Made by a program: the position numbers and the translations under genes. A DNA stretch of 64,000 nt from CAWAWP01 sp963841205 (lineage in GTDB: Bacteria > Chloroflexota > Ktedonobacteria > Ktedonobacterales > JADMIN01): contig CAWJCH010000015.1 in the NCBI GenBank assembly GCA_963841205.1, positions 62,001 through 126,000 of the forward strand, given 5' to 3'. The notes beneath the pieces were generated by a model. That model saw only the letters and a program-made list of their open reading frames with translations, ran no database searches and was not told the origin of the DNA. Below are positions 8,612 through 18,001 of the stretch, one piece after another; positions within the stretch are counted from its first letter, which is position 1, and the number at the start of each line of letters is the position of its first letter.

Positions 8612-8886
8612 GTTGGAGTTCCTCGCCTCCTTGCCTCCTCTCTCCGCGGGGGAGGCAGCGCGCGAAGGAGGTGTGCGGCGCGGCGCGGGAGTGCCGGCGC
8701 AGGTTGCGATCGGACTGGTGCAGTACGACGTGGGGGAGCCGAGGTTGAGACCGCTTCCCGGTCTGAAAGCCGTGGGTATTCTTGTTCCCGGCGCACCATA
8801 TGCCTCGATCGAGGGACGAGGGGGAAGCGGGCGCGATGCTCGGACGATCCGCGGCCGCGAAACGGCTGGGTACCGGAGCTGGTGCA

Positions 8887-10386
8887 CTAGGAGAGTGGTT
8901 TGCTGGCATCGGGGAGTAGGCGGATGCGGGCGGAGAGGTCGGTTTGGGAGCCGGAGCCATCGCCGCCGCGCCGCTCGTGCAGCTCTTTGACCACCTCGTC
9001 CATGCCGATGCCGTAGGAGCCTTTGATGATGACGACATCGCCCTTGCGCAGCGACTCGCGGACCAGCGCGGCGGCCTCTTTGCGGGCGGCGCTGAGCGCG
9101 ACAGCGTCTTTCAGGTCGGCGGCGAAGAGATGGATGTGGTGCGGCTTCATGCCGGCTTTGAGTGCGGCCTCGGCGGTGGCGCGCACCTCGCTGCCTACTA
9201 GCACCAGTTCGTCGGCGTCGCCTGCGGCGGCGCGACCGACGGCGGCATGCTCCTCGCGGGCGTAGTTGCCGAGCTCGAGCATGTCGCCGAAGACGAACCA
9301 GCGGCGCCCGCCGCTGGGCAGTTTTGCGCCGTGGAGCAGCGCCAGTGCGGCCTCGGCGGATTGACGGTTGGCGTTGTAGGTGTCGTCTACCAGGGTCGCG
9401 CCGTTGACCCCGGGCTTAACCTCCAGGCGGCGTTTGACGGGGCGGATCTCGCTCAGTCCGGCGGCGGCGAGCTGGAGGGTCATGCCGCAGCTCATGGCGA
9501 CGGCGCTTGCGGCGAGGGCGGTGGTGACGGCGTGCTCGCCGGGGATGCTGAGGACGACGCGCTCGTGCTGGTCGCCGTACTCCAGGGTGAAGCGCAGGCC
9601 GGTCAGCGGATCGCCCATGACATCGCGGGCGCGCACCATCGCGTTGGGGCGGTGGCCATAGGTGACGACGCGGGCGGGCGAGCGCTTGATCATCTTGCGC
9701 ACGAGGCGGTCGTCGTCGTTGAGGATGGCGATGCCGTTGGAGGGGAGCGCGGCGACGGCCTCGCTCTCGGCCTTGGCCACGTTCGCCAGGCTGCCGAAGA
9801 ACTCCAGGTGCTCGGGGCCGACGACGGTGACGACGGCGATGGAGGGCGGCGCGATGCGGCAGAGGTCGGCGATCTCGCCGACCCACTGCGCGCCCATCTC
9901 TACCACGGCGAACTGGTGTTCGGGGTTGAGGCGGAGCAGGGTCAGCGGGACGCCCGTTTCGGTGTTGAGGTTGCCCTCGGTCTTGAGCGTGGGGCCGAGA
10001 TGGCGCAGCAGCGAGGCGGTGGCCTCCTTGACGCCCGTCTTGCCGTTGCTGCCAGTGACGGCGATCACGCGAGTCTGCGGCTGGCGCTGGAGGTGGCGCT
10101 GGGCGAGCCGCTGCAGGACGTCGAGGGGGTTGGGGACGATGACCTGCGGCACGCCACGAGCCTGCGCTTCGGCGTCGGATCGCGCGCAGAGGATCGCCGC
10201 CGCGCCACCCTTGATCGCCGCGCCGATGAAGCGGTGCCCGTCGGTCTGCTCGCCGGGGAGGGCAATAAACAGCTCGCCCCGCTGTATTTGGCGGCTATCC
10301 ACCGCACCCCCCGCGAAACGCATCGGCAGCAGTCCGCCGGTCGGCTTCGTCCCTGCCGCGGCGATCAATTCATCTCGCGTGAACAT
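8887..10386 (-). CDS. murF: UDP-N-acetylmuramoyl-tripeptide--D-alanyl-D-alanine ligase
   Basis: The enzyme adds the D-Ala-D-Ala dipeptide to the UDP-MurNAc tripeptide in the cytoplasm, the last step in making the soluble peptidoglycan precursor. The 499-residue protein has the N-terminal UDP-binding domain, the Mur-ligase P-loop TGSNGKT (111-117), the central ligase motif EMGAQWVGEI, and the C-terminal domain start VDDTYNANRQSAEAAL, where MurF-type DDxYNA is diagnostic. ATG 10386 is preceded by AGGAAG; a frame extension upstream lacks family similarity. Other mur genes are absent from the window, unlike the usual dcw cluster. Confidence 0.93.
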   Translation of the reverse strand: MFTRDELIAAAGTKPTGGLLPMRFAGGAVDSRQIQRGELFIALPGEQTDGHRFIGAAIKGGAAAILCARSDAEAQARGVPQVIVPNPLDVLQRLAQRHLQRQPQTRVIAVTGSNGKTGVKEATASLLRHLGPTLKTEGNLNTETGVPLTLLRLNPEHQFAVVEMGAQWVGEIADLCRIAPPSIAVVTVVGPEHLEFFGSLANVAKAESEAVAALPSNGIAILNDDDRLVRKMIKRSPARVVTYGHRPNAMVRARDVMGDPLTGLRFTLEYGDQHERVVLSIPGEHAVTTALAASAVAMSCGMTLQLAAAGLSEIRPVKRRLEVKPGVNGATLVDDTYNANRQSAEAALALLHGAKLPSGGRRWFVFGDMLELGNYAREEHAAVGRAAAGDADELVLVGSEVRATAEAALKAGMKPHHIHLFAADLKDAVALSAARKEAAALVRESLRKGDVVIIKGSYGIGMDEVVKELHERRGGDGSGSQTDLSARIRLLPDASKPLS

Positions 10387-11072
10387 AGGCTTCCTCTCCC
10401 CCTCGACCACACACCGCGGTCACGTCCGCCCACTCGTCCACAGTCATCAACTCATCGTACGTAATGGCATTTTGCAGGTTGGATCGCGAACTGCTAAGGA
10501 TGACGCGGGACGATGGCGGCGGGAGCACTCCCCGGCGTGAAGGCTCGGGCTCATGGCAACCGGGGGTGGACCTCATCCCTCGCCCCCTCTCCCGCGGGGT
10601 GAGGGGCGACTGGAGCGTCACCCTCTGCCAACTTCCCGCTGCTGGCCTCGCCCCTCCCGCAGGAAGAGAGGGACAACGGCCGGCGCCTGATCAAAGAATG
10701 TGGCGCGAAGACCCCGCGGTGCACCCACGGGGAGGAAGCGCCGCGCGCCGTCAGGCGCTCCCGACAACCGGACACCAACCGACCAGATGTGCCATACTCG
10801 CCCCCCTACCGCAGGGCCTGCGGGAATCGACGCGTGTGGAGGTGGCTTCGGGCCACGACATGACCGTGTACGACGCTCCTAGCTCGCTAGGTGAGCGGTG
10901 GTCAGCCCAAGAATCCTCCGGCTTCAGCCGTGGGGAGTGGTCAACCAGACATCTTTGGCACTTGACGGAGCACCCGAGTGGCCGAGGTGCGTCGGTGTCA
11001 TGCTGAAGCCTATAACGAGCGGGGCCGGTCGGATAGACTCGTGGGGCAAATGGGCGACGTTGGCCAGGGCGG
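10387..11072. other. 685-bp intergenic region with palindromes and an orphan IS-end hairpin
   Basis: No protein-like frame. Two GC-rich CCCCTCTC...GAGGGG palindromes (about 10580-10610 and 10650-10675) belong to a dispersed family seen also near 8640, 12790, 25280 and 56430. A hairpin near 10715 and the IS605-like right-end hairpin at 10916 follow. This suggests one or more decayed small elements rather than a lost gene. Confidence 0.5.
10916..10944 (+). repeat. Orphan IS605-like right-end hairpin (AGTGGTCAAC variant)
   Basis: CCTCCGGCTTCAGCCGTGGGG forms a stem at 10916-10936, ahead of AGTGGTCAAC. It copies the layout of the TnpB element right ends (AGAATCC, hairpin, AGTGTCAA) but with GTGGTCAA instead of GTGTCA. 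A near-identical copy lies on the minus strand at 14324-14365. No tnpB-derived coding sequence is attached. Confidence 0.55.
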
Positions 11073-11927
11073 TCACAGTGGTTCGATGACGAGGAGGTCG
11101 TGGCCGTTCACGGCGAGGCTGCCCGTGAGCGTGGGGACGATGGTGGTGGCGTCAACGGCGGCGCACCAGGCGAGGTCGGCGCCGAGGCCGATCGACTCGA
11201 TGGCGCGACCGGCGTCGGAGGAGGCCAGGACCGCGCGGAGGTCGCCGTGGTGGGCCACGTCGGACCAGGCGGAGTGAGCGATCCGCGCGCTTTCGCCCAG
11301 GCTGACGCTGTGTCCCGCGGGGCGGGCGGCCTCCAGAAAGGTCGTGACGAGATAGCCGGCGCAGAGGGTGTCGTCGAAGGCAGGGCGACCGCCGCGCCCA
11401 GAGCAGACGAAGACGATCTGGGGCGGCGAGTCTGTGGTATGTGCTTCGGAGGCGAGATGTGCTGAGGGAGTGGGCGAGGACGCGGTGGTCGCCTCGGCGG
11501 CGGAGGCGGTGAGGGCTGCGCGGACGACGGCGGCGGCGTTGCGGAAGGCACCCGTGAAGACGGTGCGGCCCGCGCGGCAGGCATGGAGGGCGCGGGTGCC
11601 ATTGGTGGTGGCGAAGATGATCTCGTGATCGCGGAGGTTCACGTCGGCCAACTCCGAGGGGGCGTTGCCGAGGTCGAAGGCGGGTGGTCGCGCGCCGCCC
11701 ACCTCGCCGGCGAGCAGGTGGCCTTCGCCGAGGCGCTTGCGCGCCGAACGGGACTCGGCGATCCCCGGCGCGATGAGCACCCGCCGTGCGCCACGCTCGA
11801 AGAGGGCGCAGAGCGTTGTGGTGGCGCGGATCACGTCGATGACGACGTAGACGGCTCCGTCGGACGGGTGCGCGGGCGGCACGAGCGTGGGGGTGAGGGC
11901 GATATCGACGGTCAGGCGCGTGGACAT
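11073..11927 (-). CDS. ComB-family 2-phosphosulfolactate phosphatase-like protein
   Basis: The 284-residue protein shows the ComB signatures in order: YVVIDVIRATTT, LLAGEVGGARPPAFDLGNAP, and TTNGTRAL, with a C-terminal SLGESARIA / GLGADLAWCA region. In coenzyme M synthesis ComB removes phosphate from 2-phosphosulfolactate using Mg2+, with acidic residues in the DVIRA and GEVGG motifs. Many bacteria without coenzyme M keep the gene and its role there is not settled. A roughly 30-residue Ala/Thr/Ser-rich insertion (around 148-165) interrupts the family fold. No other coenzyme M gene is nearby. The start at 11927 gives the expected N-terminus. Confidence 0.85.
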   Translation of the reverse strand: MSTRLTVDIALTPTLVPPAHPSDGAVYVVIDVIRATTTLCALFERGARRVLIAPGIAESRSARKRLGEGHLLAGEVGGARPPAFDLGNAPSELADVNLRDHEIIFATTNGTRALHACRAGRTVFTGAFRNAAAVVRAALTASAAEATTASSPTPSAHLASEAHTTDSPPQIVFVCSGRGGRPAFDDTLCAGYLVTTFLEAARPAGHSVSLGESARIAHSAWSDVAHHGDLRAVLASSDAGRAIESIGLGADLAWCAAVDATTIVPTLTGSLAVNGHDLLVIEPL

Positions 11928-12275
11928 GGCGCCCCCTTCCAGCGCAAGCGGCTGCGTGTAGTCGCAGGGATAATAGAGGAATTCTAGCGAGGGCTAGCGG
12001 TGAGCGTCCCGGCGTGATAGCATATGCTTGGTCACACAAGGGCGTACGGAGAGCTATAGCATATCCGGTGACGATGCGGCGAGGGTGGGCCGTGAGTGCC
12101 AGAAACTCCGACGTTCAAGCGAGTTTTTGGCGCGGGAGAGCGTAGTACTACGTGCGTGGCAACATACGTGCGGGGATGGTGTGGGGGTTGGGCCAGGACG
12201 GGTGGGGATACGGGCGAGAGGTCGGGGGTTCGCGCGGGGACGCGCGCATGCTCGGCGACACACCGAGGTGGCACG
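11928..12275. other. Intergenic, nothing recognised
   Basis: This is the divergent gap between the comB-like gene and the hypothetical gene at 12276. It must hold promoters for both, but no consensus pair stands out. A frame that continues the downstream gene upstream is rich in Arg/Gly/Thr and looks non-coding. Confidence 0.4.
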
Positions 12276-12755
12276 ATGAGATATTCGAGGACGTTCGCGA
12301 ACGGGACGCGGCAGGACGAGGCGGAGCGCCGCGTGCGCACGAGCGTGTTCCTGCCGCGGTTGACCGTGGCGGATGGGGTGTGGCTGGGACGGACGCTGCC
12401 CTCGCTGCAGCATAATGCGCGACCGGAGCCTCAGGCGGTGCGGGTGGAGGACGTGGCGCTGCGCTATCGCTCGGGACGCCTTGGCATCGCCGACGCGCTG
12501 GACGCGACCTCGACGCTGCTGGCGCCGTTCGCGGCGGCCGGCGCGGCGCTTGAGCATCGCGGCGAGTGGTACATCGCCGATGACGATGATGACGACGACG
12601 ACAAGTTCGAGTCGGATCGACCGGCGGAGCTCTCCGACGCGCCGGATCAGGATCTGCTGGTGAGCGCGCGCGTGGTGATCGACGCGTCGGGGACGGACGG
12701 GGGGGCTGCGGCGCTGTATTGGGCCGTGCTATCGCTGGCTGCCGCGGCGTCGTAG
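12276..12755 (+). CDS. Hypothetical protein with an octa-aspartate run
   Basis: The gene encodes 159 residues. ATG 12276 follows GAGGTG with normal spacing. The middle has a regular amphipathic segment (VEDVALRYRSGRLGIADAL) and then an uninterrupted run of eight Asp at about residue 109, coded by alternating GAT/GAC, before a variable ESD-rich stretch. The C-terminus is hydrophobic and Ala-rich (ALYWAVLSLAAAAS). I recognise no family. The Asp run may bind cations or be a length-variable microsatellite. Confidence 0.55.
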   Translation: MRYSRTFANGTRQDEAERRVRTSVFLPRLTVADGVWLGRTLPSLQHNARPEPQAVRVEDVALRYRSGRLGIADALDATSTLLAPFAAAGAALEHRGEWYIADDDDDDDDKFESDRPAELSDAPDQDLLVSARVVIDASGTDGGAAALYWAVLSLAAAAS

Positions 12756-13068
12756 GGAGCGGTGGGACGAGACCTGGCCCGCTACCCCTTTCCCCACGGG
12801 GCGAGGGGAGGCAGAGGGATTTCACCCGTTTCATCTTGCTCTGGCGGGAGAGCTTGCCTCTGCTGAGGCAAGCGGGAGCGTGGGCGCAGATGGCGAGTAA
12901 ACCTCGCGAATAGACATCGGTGGCCAGCATGAAAAGGACACGCCGTCCAGTGGACGGCGTGACGCACGCCGACGAACGGGGATCGCGGCGCTGGAGTTCC
13001 GGCGGATGGGGTAAGGGACCGCGGCACTGAAGCCTCCCTTTGCATACGGCGAGGGCCGCGAGCGAGAG
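12756..13068. other. Intergenic region with two perfect hairpins
   Basis: Between convergent genes lie GCTTGCCTC/GAGGCAAGC with a 4-nt loop (12852-12873) and CACGCCGTCCA/TGGACGGCGTG around one central base (12939-12961). Neither is followed by a T-run, so they are not standard terminators. A GC-rich palindrome (about 12785-12805) and decayed GGCACTGAAG repeats (12985-13035) fill the rest. Confidence 0.6.
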
Positions 13069-13815
13069 TCAGTTGGCAGATTCGTGGCTGAAGAGACCGG
13101 CGGCGAGCAGGTGGCCGATGTCGTTGAGGCTGAAGAGCATACGGCGGGCGCCATTGAGGCGCAGGACCGAGATGGCGGTGTTGGCGGTGGGGAAGAAGTA
13201 GTCGCGCTCGATGCCGAGGACGGTGGCGAGGTAGGCGTTGATGGCACCGGCGTGGGAGACGGCGGCGACTCGCTGGCCGGGATGGGCGGCGACGATGCGG
13301 TCTATGACGGCGATGAGGCGGGCACGCAGCTCGGCGGACGGCTCACTGCCGGGTATGCTCGACCACGAGCCAGAGGTGATCGCGACGATGGCGATCTCGC
13401 GGAGGCGCGCCCTGAGCGCGGCGGCGATCTCGTCCGCGGTGGGTGACTCTTCTTTCAGCAGGCCGATGGGGCCGAGCGCTACTTCGCGAAGATCTGGCTC
13501 GATCTGCACGTACAGCCCTTGTGCGCCAGCGACGTAGCCAGCGGTCTCGCGGGCGCGGCCGATCGGGCTGCTGTAGACGGCGGCGAGCGGGATCTGCTTC
13601 ATGCGCTCGCCCAGTGCCTGCGCCTGGCGACGCCCCACCTCGCTGAGCGCTTGATCGTCGTAGCCCCCCGGCGAGACCTCTTCGGCGCCTGGCAGCGCGT
13701 CGCCGTGGCGGATCAGGTAGATCTCGGTACTGCCGGATTTGAGGCTGAGGAAGGGATCGCTCGTGTCGCTCGCGGGAGCGGGCGTGGGATCGGGTGGCGT
13801 CGTCACGGTGCTCAT
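13069..13815 (-). CDS. Histidine phosphatase (phosphoglycerate-mutase-like) protein
   Basis: The 248-residue protein has the phosphohistidine motif LIRHGDA (Arg36-His37-Gly38), the YSSPIGRARETA segment that supplies a second arginine, a Glu in LREVALG, and the second catalytic His in AVSHAG near residue 190. This set defines the branch-1 histidine phosphatase superfamily, which ranges from phosphoglycerate mutases to broad phosphatases such as CobC. The Pro/Thr-rich first 28 residues are not conserved in the family. Substrate is undefined and no cobalamin or glycolysis genes flank it. Confidence 0.85.
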   Translation of the reverse strand: MSTVTTPPDPTPAPASDTSDPFLSLKSGSTEIYLIRHGDALPGAEEVSPGGYDDQALSEVGRRQAQALGERMKQIPLAAVYSSPIGRARETAGYVAGAQGLYVQIEPDLREVALGPIGLLKEESPTADEIAAALRARLREIAIVAITSGSWSSIPGSEPSAELRARLIAVIDRIVAAHPGQRVAAVSHAGAINAYLATVLGIERDYFFPTANTAISVLRLNGARRMLFSLNDIGHLLAAGLFSHESAN

Positions 13816-13914
13816 CTTTCGCTCGCGTCACGTGAAAGGCTAGGGGAGTTGCCGCAGGCTCATCCATAGTGATTGTAGCGTATGAGGGCTGGCGGCGTCG
13901 GCGGGGAGGGTCCG

Positions 13915-14718
13915 TCAGCGGCGCTTGTGATGGCGTTTGGGCTGCGGCAGGTCGAGCCATCGCTCTAGCCGCGGGTGGCGCTACGACGAGGAGGGGTAGC
14001 CTGAAGCAAAGCACGGCGAATGCGGCGGCGATAAGGAGGAAGAAGCCCGCCAGGATGAGATCGACGTTACGCGAAGTGCTGGCATCTTGCTGCGAGATGT
14101 CACCGTAGACGTGCGATGGGAGGGCATCGGCATAGAGCCGTATGGCGACGATCTCCCTGCCGCCGATGACCGAATCCGTATACCAGAGATCAATGCGTTC
14201 GCCCGCGTGCACCTGACTGACGAGAAGTCCACCGGGTAGCTGACTACCCGCAGTGTCGGGTTGCGAATCCCGGTCGAGGTCCACCTCGGTCCACGCGCGG
14301 CCCTTGTATCCGGGATGATAGGTGTTGACCACTCCCCATAGCTAAAGCTAGGGGATTCCTGGGCCGAACACTGCCGCACAGGCAAGCCCGTTTGGTCTTA
14401 CACGTTCGTTGGTGACGTGGTTATTGTCACCGCTCCACAGGCGTAATTTCCCGCAGGCCCTGCGGTACCCAAACGGTATAGCACGTCAAAGGAGACGGCA
14501 CTTCCTCCCCATAGCTCAAGCTCGGGGTATCCGCGCCGAAGACTTAAAATGAAAATCACTGTGGAGGTGCGACTTTGCAGCACGCCGCGACCTATGACGT
14601 CTAGCGCAAACGCGACGGCGATGAGTGCGATCACGACAGCGCCAAGGAGGCACGCCAACTGGCATAGTTCGATAGCTTCTTTGCAAGTGCGCGGCCCGCG
14701 CCAACGCGATGTGTACAC
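13915..14718 (-). pseudogene. Broken two-TM membrane protein invaded by IS605-like hairpins
   Basis: Pieces of one gene appear in successive frames. A first membrane segment (VVIALIAVAFALDVIGRGVL) and the beginning of an outside domain lie at about 14430-14690. The outside domain continues at 14070-14320 (SQVHAGERIDLWYTDSVIGG). A second membrane segment (LILAGFFLLIAAAFAVLCF) and a basic cytoplasmic end PKRHHKRR stop at 13915-13917. A hairpin CCCCATAGC...GCTCGGGG (14507-14527) and an orphan IS right-end-like hairpin (14324-14365) sit where the frame breaks. The two-TM layout around a small exposed domain resembles DUF3592-type proteins; that family call is tentative. Confidence 0.5.
14324..14365 (-). 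repeat. Orphan IS605-like right-end hairpin, minus-strand copy
   Basis: Read on the minus strand this gives GGAATCC, a stem CCCCTAGC/GCTATGGGG (hairpin spanning 14332-14354) and AGTGGTCAAC. It is the same layout and terminal sequence as the copy at 10916-10944. It lies inside the broken membrane-protein gene. Confidence 0.55.
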
Positions 14719-14859
14719 GCTGCTTCACACGTTCACGACACTCACAACGCAACCATTGCGTAGTGATGACCGCAGATACCATGAACGCGGGCGCCACGAT
14801 CTGTACGTAGCAGCCCGCGTTGTGGGTGCGTGAAGGCGCACGGTTCTCGTCGCGCGGGA

Positions 14860-16812
14860 TCAGTTGGCGCGCTCAGAGGCGCGGTTGGTCTGATTGACCG
14901 GGCTGTGCGTGCCCGGGCGAAGCTCGGCGCGAACGACGTCTTTGATGTGGCTGGCGGTGAGGCCGTAGATCTCGCGCAGCAGGGCGGGGGCGCCGTGCTC
15001 GACGAAGAGGTCCGGCAGGCCGATGATCTTGAGGCTGACGTCGTGCAGGTCGTGCGCGTGCAGCAACTCGGCGACGGCGCTGCCGAAGCCACCGGCCACG
15101 ACGCCATCCTCCACCGTGATGAGACAGCGGGTGGTGCGGGCGAGGTGCAGGATCAGGTCCTCATCGAGGGGCTTGGCCCAGCGGGCGTTGACGGCGGCGA
15201 CGCGGATGCCCTCTTCGGCGCCGAGCTCGCGCGCGGCGTCGAGGGCGGGATACGCCATGTTGCCGAAGCCGAGGATGGCGCACTCGGCGCTGGCGACCTC
15301 TTCTTGCGGGGTGAGCAGCTCGGCCTTGCCGATCGGCAACGCGCGATACTCGCTATCCATCGCGACGCCGAAGCCGCTGCCGCGGGGGTAGCGCAGCGAG
15401 ACGGGACCGTCCATATACAGCGCGGTGTAGAGCATGTGGCGCAGCTCGTTCTCGTCCTTCGGCGCCATCACGCGCATGTTGGGGATCATGCGCATGAAGG
15501 CGATGTCGAAGACGCCCTGCTGCGTGTGGCCATCCTCGCCGACGAGCCCGGCGCGGTCCATCGGGAAGACGACGTGCAGGTTCTGCACGCAGACGTCGTG
15601 AATCACCTGATCGAAGGCGCGCTGCATGAAGGTGGAGTAGATGGCGGCGACGGGGCGCATGCCTTCGGTGGCGAGGCCGGCGGCGAAGGTGACGGCGTGC
15701 TGCTCGGCGATGCCGACGTCGAAGAAGCGCTCAGGCAGGGCATCTTGCAGCTTGTAGAGCGAGGTGCCCTCGGCCATCGCGGCGGTGATGCCGACGATGG
15801 AGGTGTCGCGCTGGGCCAGCTCGACCAGGGCATCTCCGAAGACATCCTGGTACTTGGGCGGCTCGCCGAGCTTCTTCTTCATCTCGCCGGTGACGGGATC
15901 ATAGGCACCAGGGCCGTGGAACTTGGTGGCGTCGCGCTCGGCGAAGTCGCAGCCGCGGCCTTTCTGCGTGATGACCTGAATCAAGATCGGGCCGTGCATC
16001 TGCTTGGCGCCGTTGAAGACCTCGATCATCTCCTGTGTGTTGTGGCCGTCGAAGGGGCCGAGGTAGGTGAAGCCGAGCTCCTCGAAGACGACGCCGGTCT
16101 TGCTGGGCAGCACGAACTCTTTCGCGCTGCGCATGGTGCGACCGGCGACCTCTTTGGCGAGCCCGCCGCCGGGAACGTGATTGAGGAGCTGCTTGCCGGT
16201 TTCGCGGAGCTGGCGGTAGTGCTTGTCGGTTCGCACCTTGCCGAGGTAGGCGTGCAAGGCCCCGACGTTGTCGGAGATGCTCTTGTCGTTGTCGTTGAGG
16301 ACGACGATGAGGTCTTTGCCCATCGCGCCGGCGTTGTTGATGGCTTCGAGCGCCATGCCACCGGTGAGCGCGCCGTCGCCGATGATGGCGACGACGCTGT
16401 GACGCTCGCCCTTCAGATCGCGGGCGGTCGCCATGCCGAGGGCGGCGGAGATGGAGGTACTGGCGTGGCTGGCCCCGAAGGCGTCGTACTCGCTTTCGGC
16501 GCGGCGCAGGTAGCCGGAGATGCCGCCGAGCTGCTTGATGGTGCGGAAGCGGTCGCGGCGCCCGGTGAGGAGCTTATGGGGATACGCCTGGTGGCCGATA
16601 TCCCAGACGAGCTTGTCTTGCGGGGCGTCGAAGGCGATATGCAGGGCGAGGGTGAGCTCGACGGTGCCGAGGTTGGGGGCGAGGTGGCCGCCGCGGAGGG
16701 CGACGGTCTCGATGATCTCTTGGCGGATCTCCTGCGCGATGTGATCGAGCTGGGCCGGGGTGAGCTTCTTGAGTTGGGCGGGGCGATCGATCGTATCGAG
16801 AATGCGTGTCAC
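14860..16812 (-). CDS. dxs: 1-deoxy-D-xylulose-5-phosphate synthase
   Basis: DXS condenses pyruvate and glyceraldehyde 3-phosphate with thiamine diphosphate, the first step of the MEP isoprenoid pathway. The 650-residue protein has the N-terminal HQAYPHKLLTGR motif, the ThDP/Mg signature beginning GDGALTGGMALEA and ending VLNDN, the transketolase-like pyrimidine domain (VGIAEQHAVTFAAG) and the C-terminal domain (LITVEDGVVAGGFGSAV). A GTG start at 16812 is favoured because GGAGA sits about 8 bp upstream; the open frame runs on to 17079 without family similarity. It is slightly longer than typical, with an extra hydrophilic C-terminal tail. Confidence 0.94.
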   Translation of the reverse strand: MTRILDTIDRPAQLKKLTPAQLDHIAQEIRQEIIETVALRGGHLAPNLGTVELTLALHIAFDAPQDKLVWDIGHQAYPHKLLTGRRDRFRTIKQLGGISGYLRRAESEYDAFGASHASTSISAALGMATARDLKGERHSVVAIIGDGALTGGMALEAINNAGAMGKDLIVVLNDNDKSISDNVGALHAYLGKVRTDKHYRQLRETGKQLLNHVPGGGLAKEVAGRTMRSAKEFVLPSKTGVVFEELGFTYLGPFDGHNTQEMIEVFNGAKQMHGPILIQVITQKGRGCDFAERDATKFHGPGAYDPVTGEMKKKLGEPPKYQDVFGDALVELAQRDTSIVGITAAMAEGTSLYKLQDALPERFFDVGIAEQHAVTFAAGLATEGMRPVAAIYSTFMQRAFDQVIHDVCVQNLHVVFPMDRAGLVGEDGHTQQGVFDIAFMRMIPNMRVMAPKDENELRHMLYTALYMDGPVSLRYPRGSGFGVAMDSEYRALPIGKAELLTPQEEVASAECAILGFGNMAYPALDAARELGAEEGIRVAAVNARWAKPLDEDLILHLARTTRCLITVEDGVVAGGFGSAVAELLHAHDLHDVSLKIIGLPDLFVEHGAPALLREIYGLTASHIKDVVRAELRPGTHSPVNQTNRASERAN

Positions 16813-17365
16813 GTTGATGTCTCCTCTGAAGCCCACGGCGCCACGGTGGTATGGTCGCATGCGTTCGCCGGTCGAGTACCGTTCGCGGGCTTCGTCGCCA
16901 GCAGAGAGCTTACGCCGCCAAACACCCCGCCAACCCGGCGGACGGATCGCGCATGACGCCATCTCTCTTCTACAGTACATCGCTGCGCTGCGAGACAGAT
17001 GATGTCCCCTGTTCGTCCCTGCCGACTCGGTCGTGCTGATTACGAGATTATAGTTGGGGATGCCCGCGGTAACAACCATTGTGGCGCGCGGGTTCTGTCA
17101 CCCGCGTGCGGCGGGGTCGCACTCGTGTGCGGCGGCGGGAGATGAAGGGGAGTCGCAGGAGCATCGCGGCACTGCAGTGACCGGCGTACGGTCGGGGCGA
17201 GGACTGCAGTCCGCTGGGCGCATGAGGGAGCGCCAGTGTGTAGGCTGCGGGATTAGATGGGGAGGGGGTGGGCGCGGCGTGTCGCGCCCCTGCGGTGCAC
17301 TGGGCCGCTTTCCCGCTCAGAAGCGGGGGGAAGGCGATCTGGATATGCCGCGGCGCGGTGAGAGG
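16813..17365. other. 550-bp intergenic region with dispersed hairpins
   Basis: No protein-like frame. Contains a pair of the GGCACTGCAGTG / GGACTGCAGTCC hairpins (17165-17215), in which the central GAA of the family consensus is changed to GCA, and a CGCTTTCCCGCTC...AGCGGGGGG palindrome near 17310. Confidence 0.5.
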
Positions 17366-17755
17366 CTAGAGCATCCAGCCGGCGGCAGAGTTGGAGCTGC
17401 TCTGCGCGATGAGCTCGGCTTGGAGTTGGTCTTTGGCGCGGCGGACGATGAGGTCGATGAACTTGGTGGGGCTGCGCCAGCGGGCGGACTCTTTCTCCGG
17501 GTCGTATTCGTTGCTGGCGATGACCTGGCGCAACTCGGCGAGGGTGAGTTGGTGCAGGCGCACGCGGACCGCGTCCTCGCCCCCGGAGTCGAGGAGATCG
17601 ACGACGTCGACGGTGGCGCCAGCGCCGAAGACTTCGAGCAGGCCGCTCTGTGCGAGGAGGTCGCGCACCTGATCGGCATAGTCGGGATCGTTCTGCGCGG
17701 CGATGGTTACGCGCGTGAAGAGGGCCATTAGCTCATCCTGGCGCGGGGCACTCAT
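17366..17755 (-). CDS. Hypothetical small helical protein
   Basis: The gene encodes 129 residues. ATG 17755 is chosen because GGGAG lies 6 bp upstream; the frame runs 165 bp further back without signal. The sequence is regular and mostly helical, e.g. ELMALFTRVTIAAQNDPDYA and LTLAELRQVIASNEYDPEKE, with a WRSPTKFIDLIVRRAKDQL segment near the end. No membrane segment, signal peptide or known motif is seen. Codon use matches neighbouring genes, so it is probably real, but I do not recognise a family. Confidence 0.6.
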   Translation of the reverse strand: MSAPRQDELMALFTRVTIAAQNDPDYADQVRDLLAQSGLLEVFGAGATVDVVDLLDSGGEDAVRVRLHQLTLAELRQVIASNEYDPEKESARWRSPTKFIDLIVRRAKDQLQAELIAQSSSNSAAGWML

Positions 17756-18001
17756 CGGGTAACTCCCTTTTACGGCGTCTGTCTCGCCGGTGGTATACGG
17801 GTGCGGATGCGGTGACATGGCTCGGCCATGCATAACCTCCATTGTAAACGAGCGGTGGGATTGGACGGAAAAAGCGGGAGATTCGGTGTAGGCCATTTGG
17901 CGATGTAGAGGTCCTGCCAAGAGGAACCGGATTGCGACGAGGTCGCCGTTGATTTACGGTGCAGGCATGACCGGGTGAGTTGTCCGCGAGGAGGAGCACC
18001 T

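Noticed and set aside
12096..12275. N-terminal extension of the Asp-run protein
   Set aside because: The extra 60 residues are low-complexity Arg/Gly/Thr. A good ribosome site precedes ATG 12276.
14221..14300. Possible tRNA T-loop (GTTGCGAATCCCGG)
   Set aside because: No matching acceptor or anticodon stem could be folded around it. It lies within coding-derived pseudogene sequence.
14830..16956. A 708-residue open frame on the plus strand opposite dxs
   Set aside because: It is the antisense shadow of dxs in GC-rich DNA: Gly/Asp/Ala/Val-rich, without any domain, and the minus-strand protein is an unmistakable DXS.
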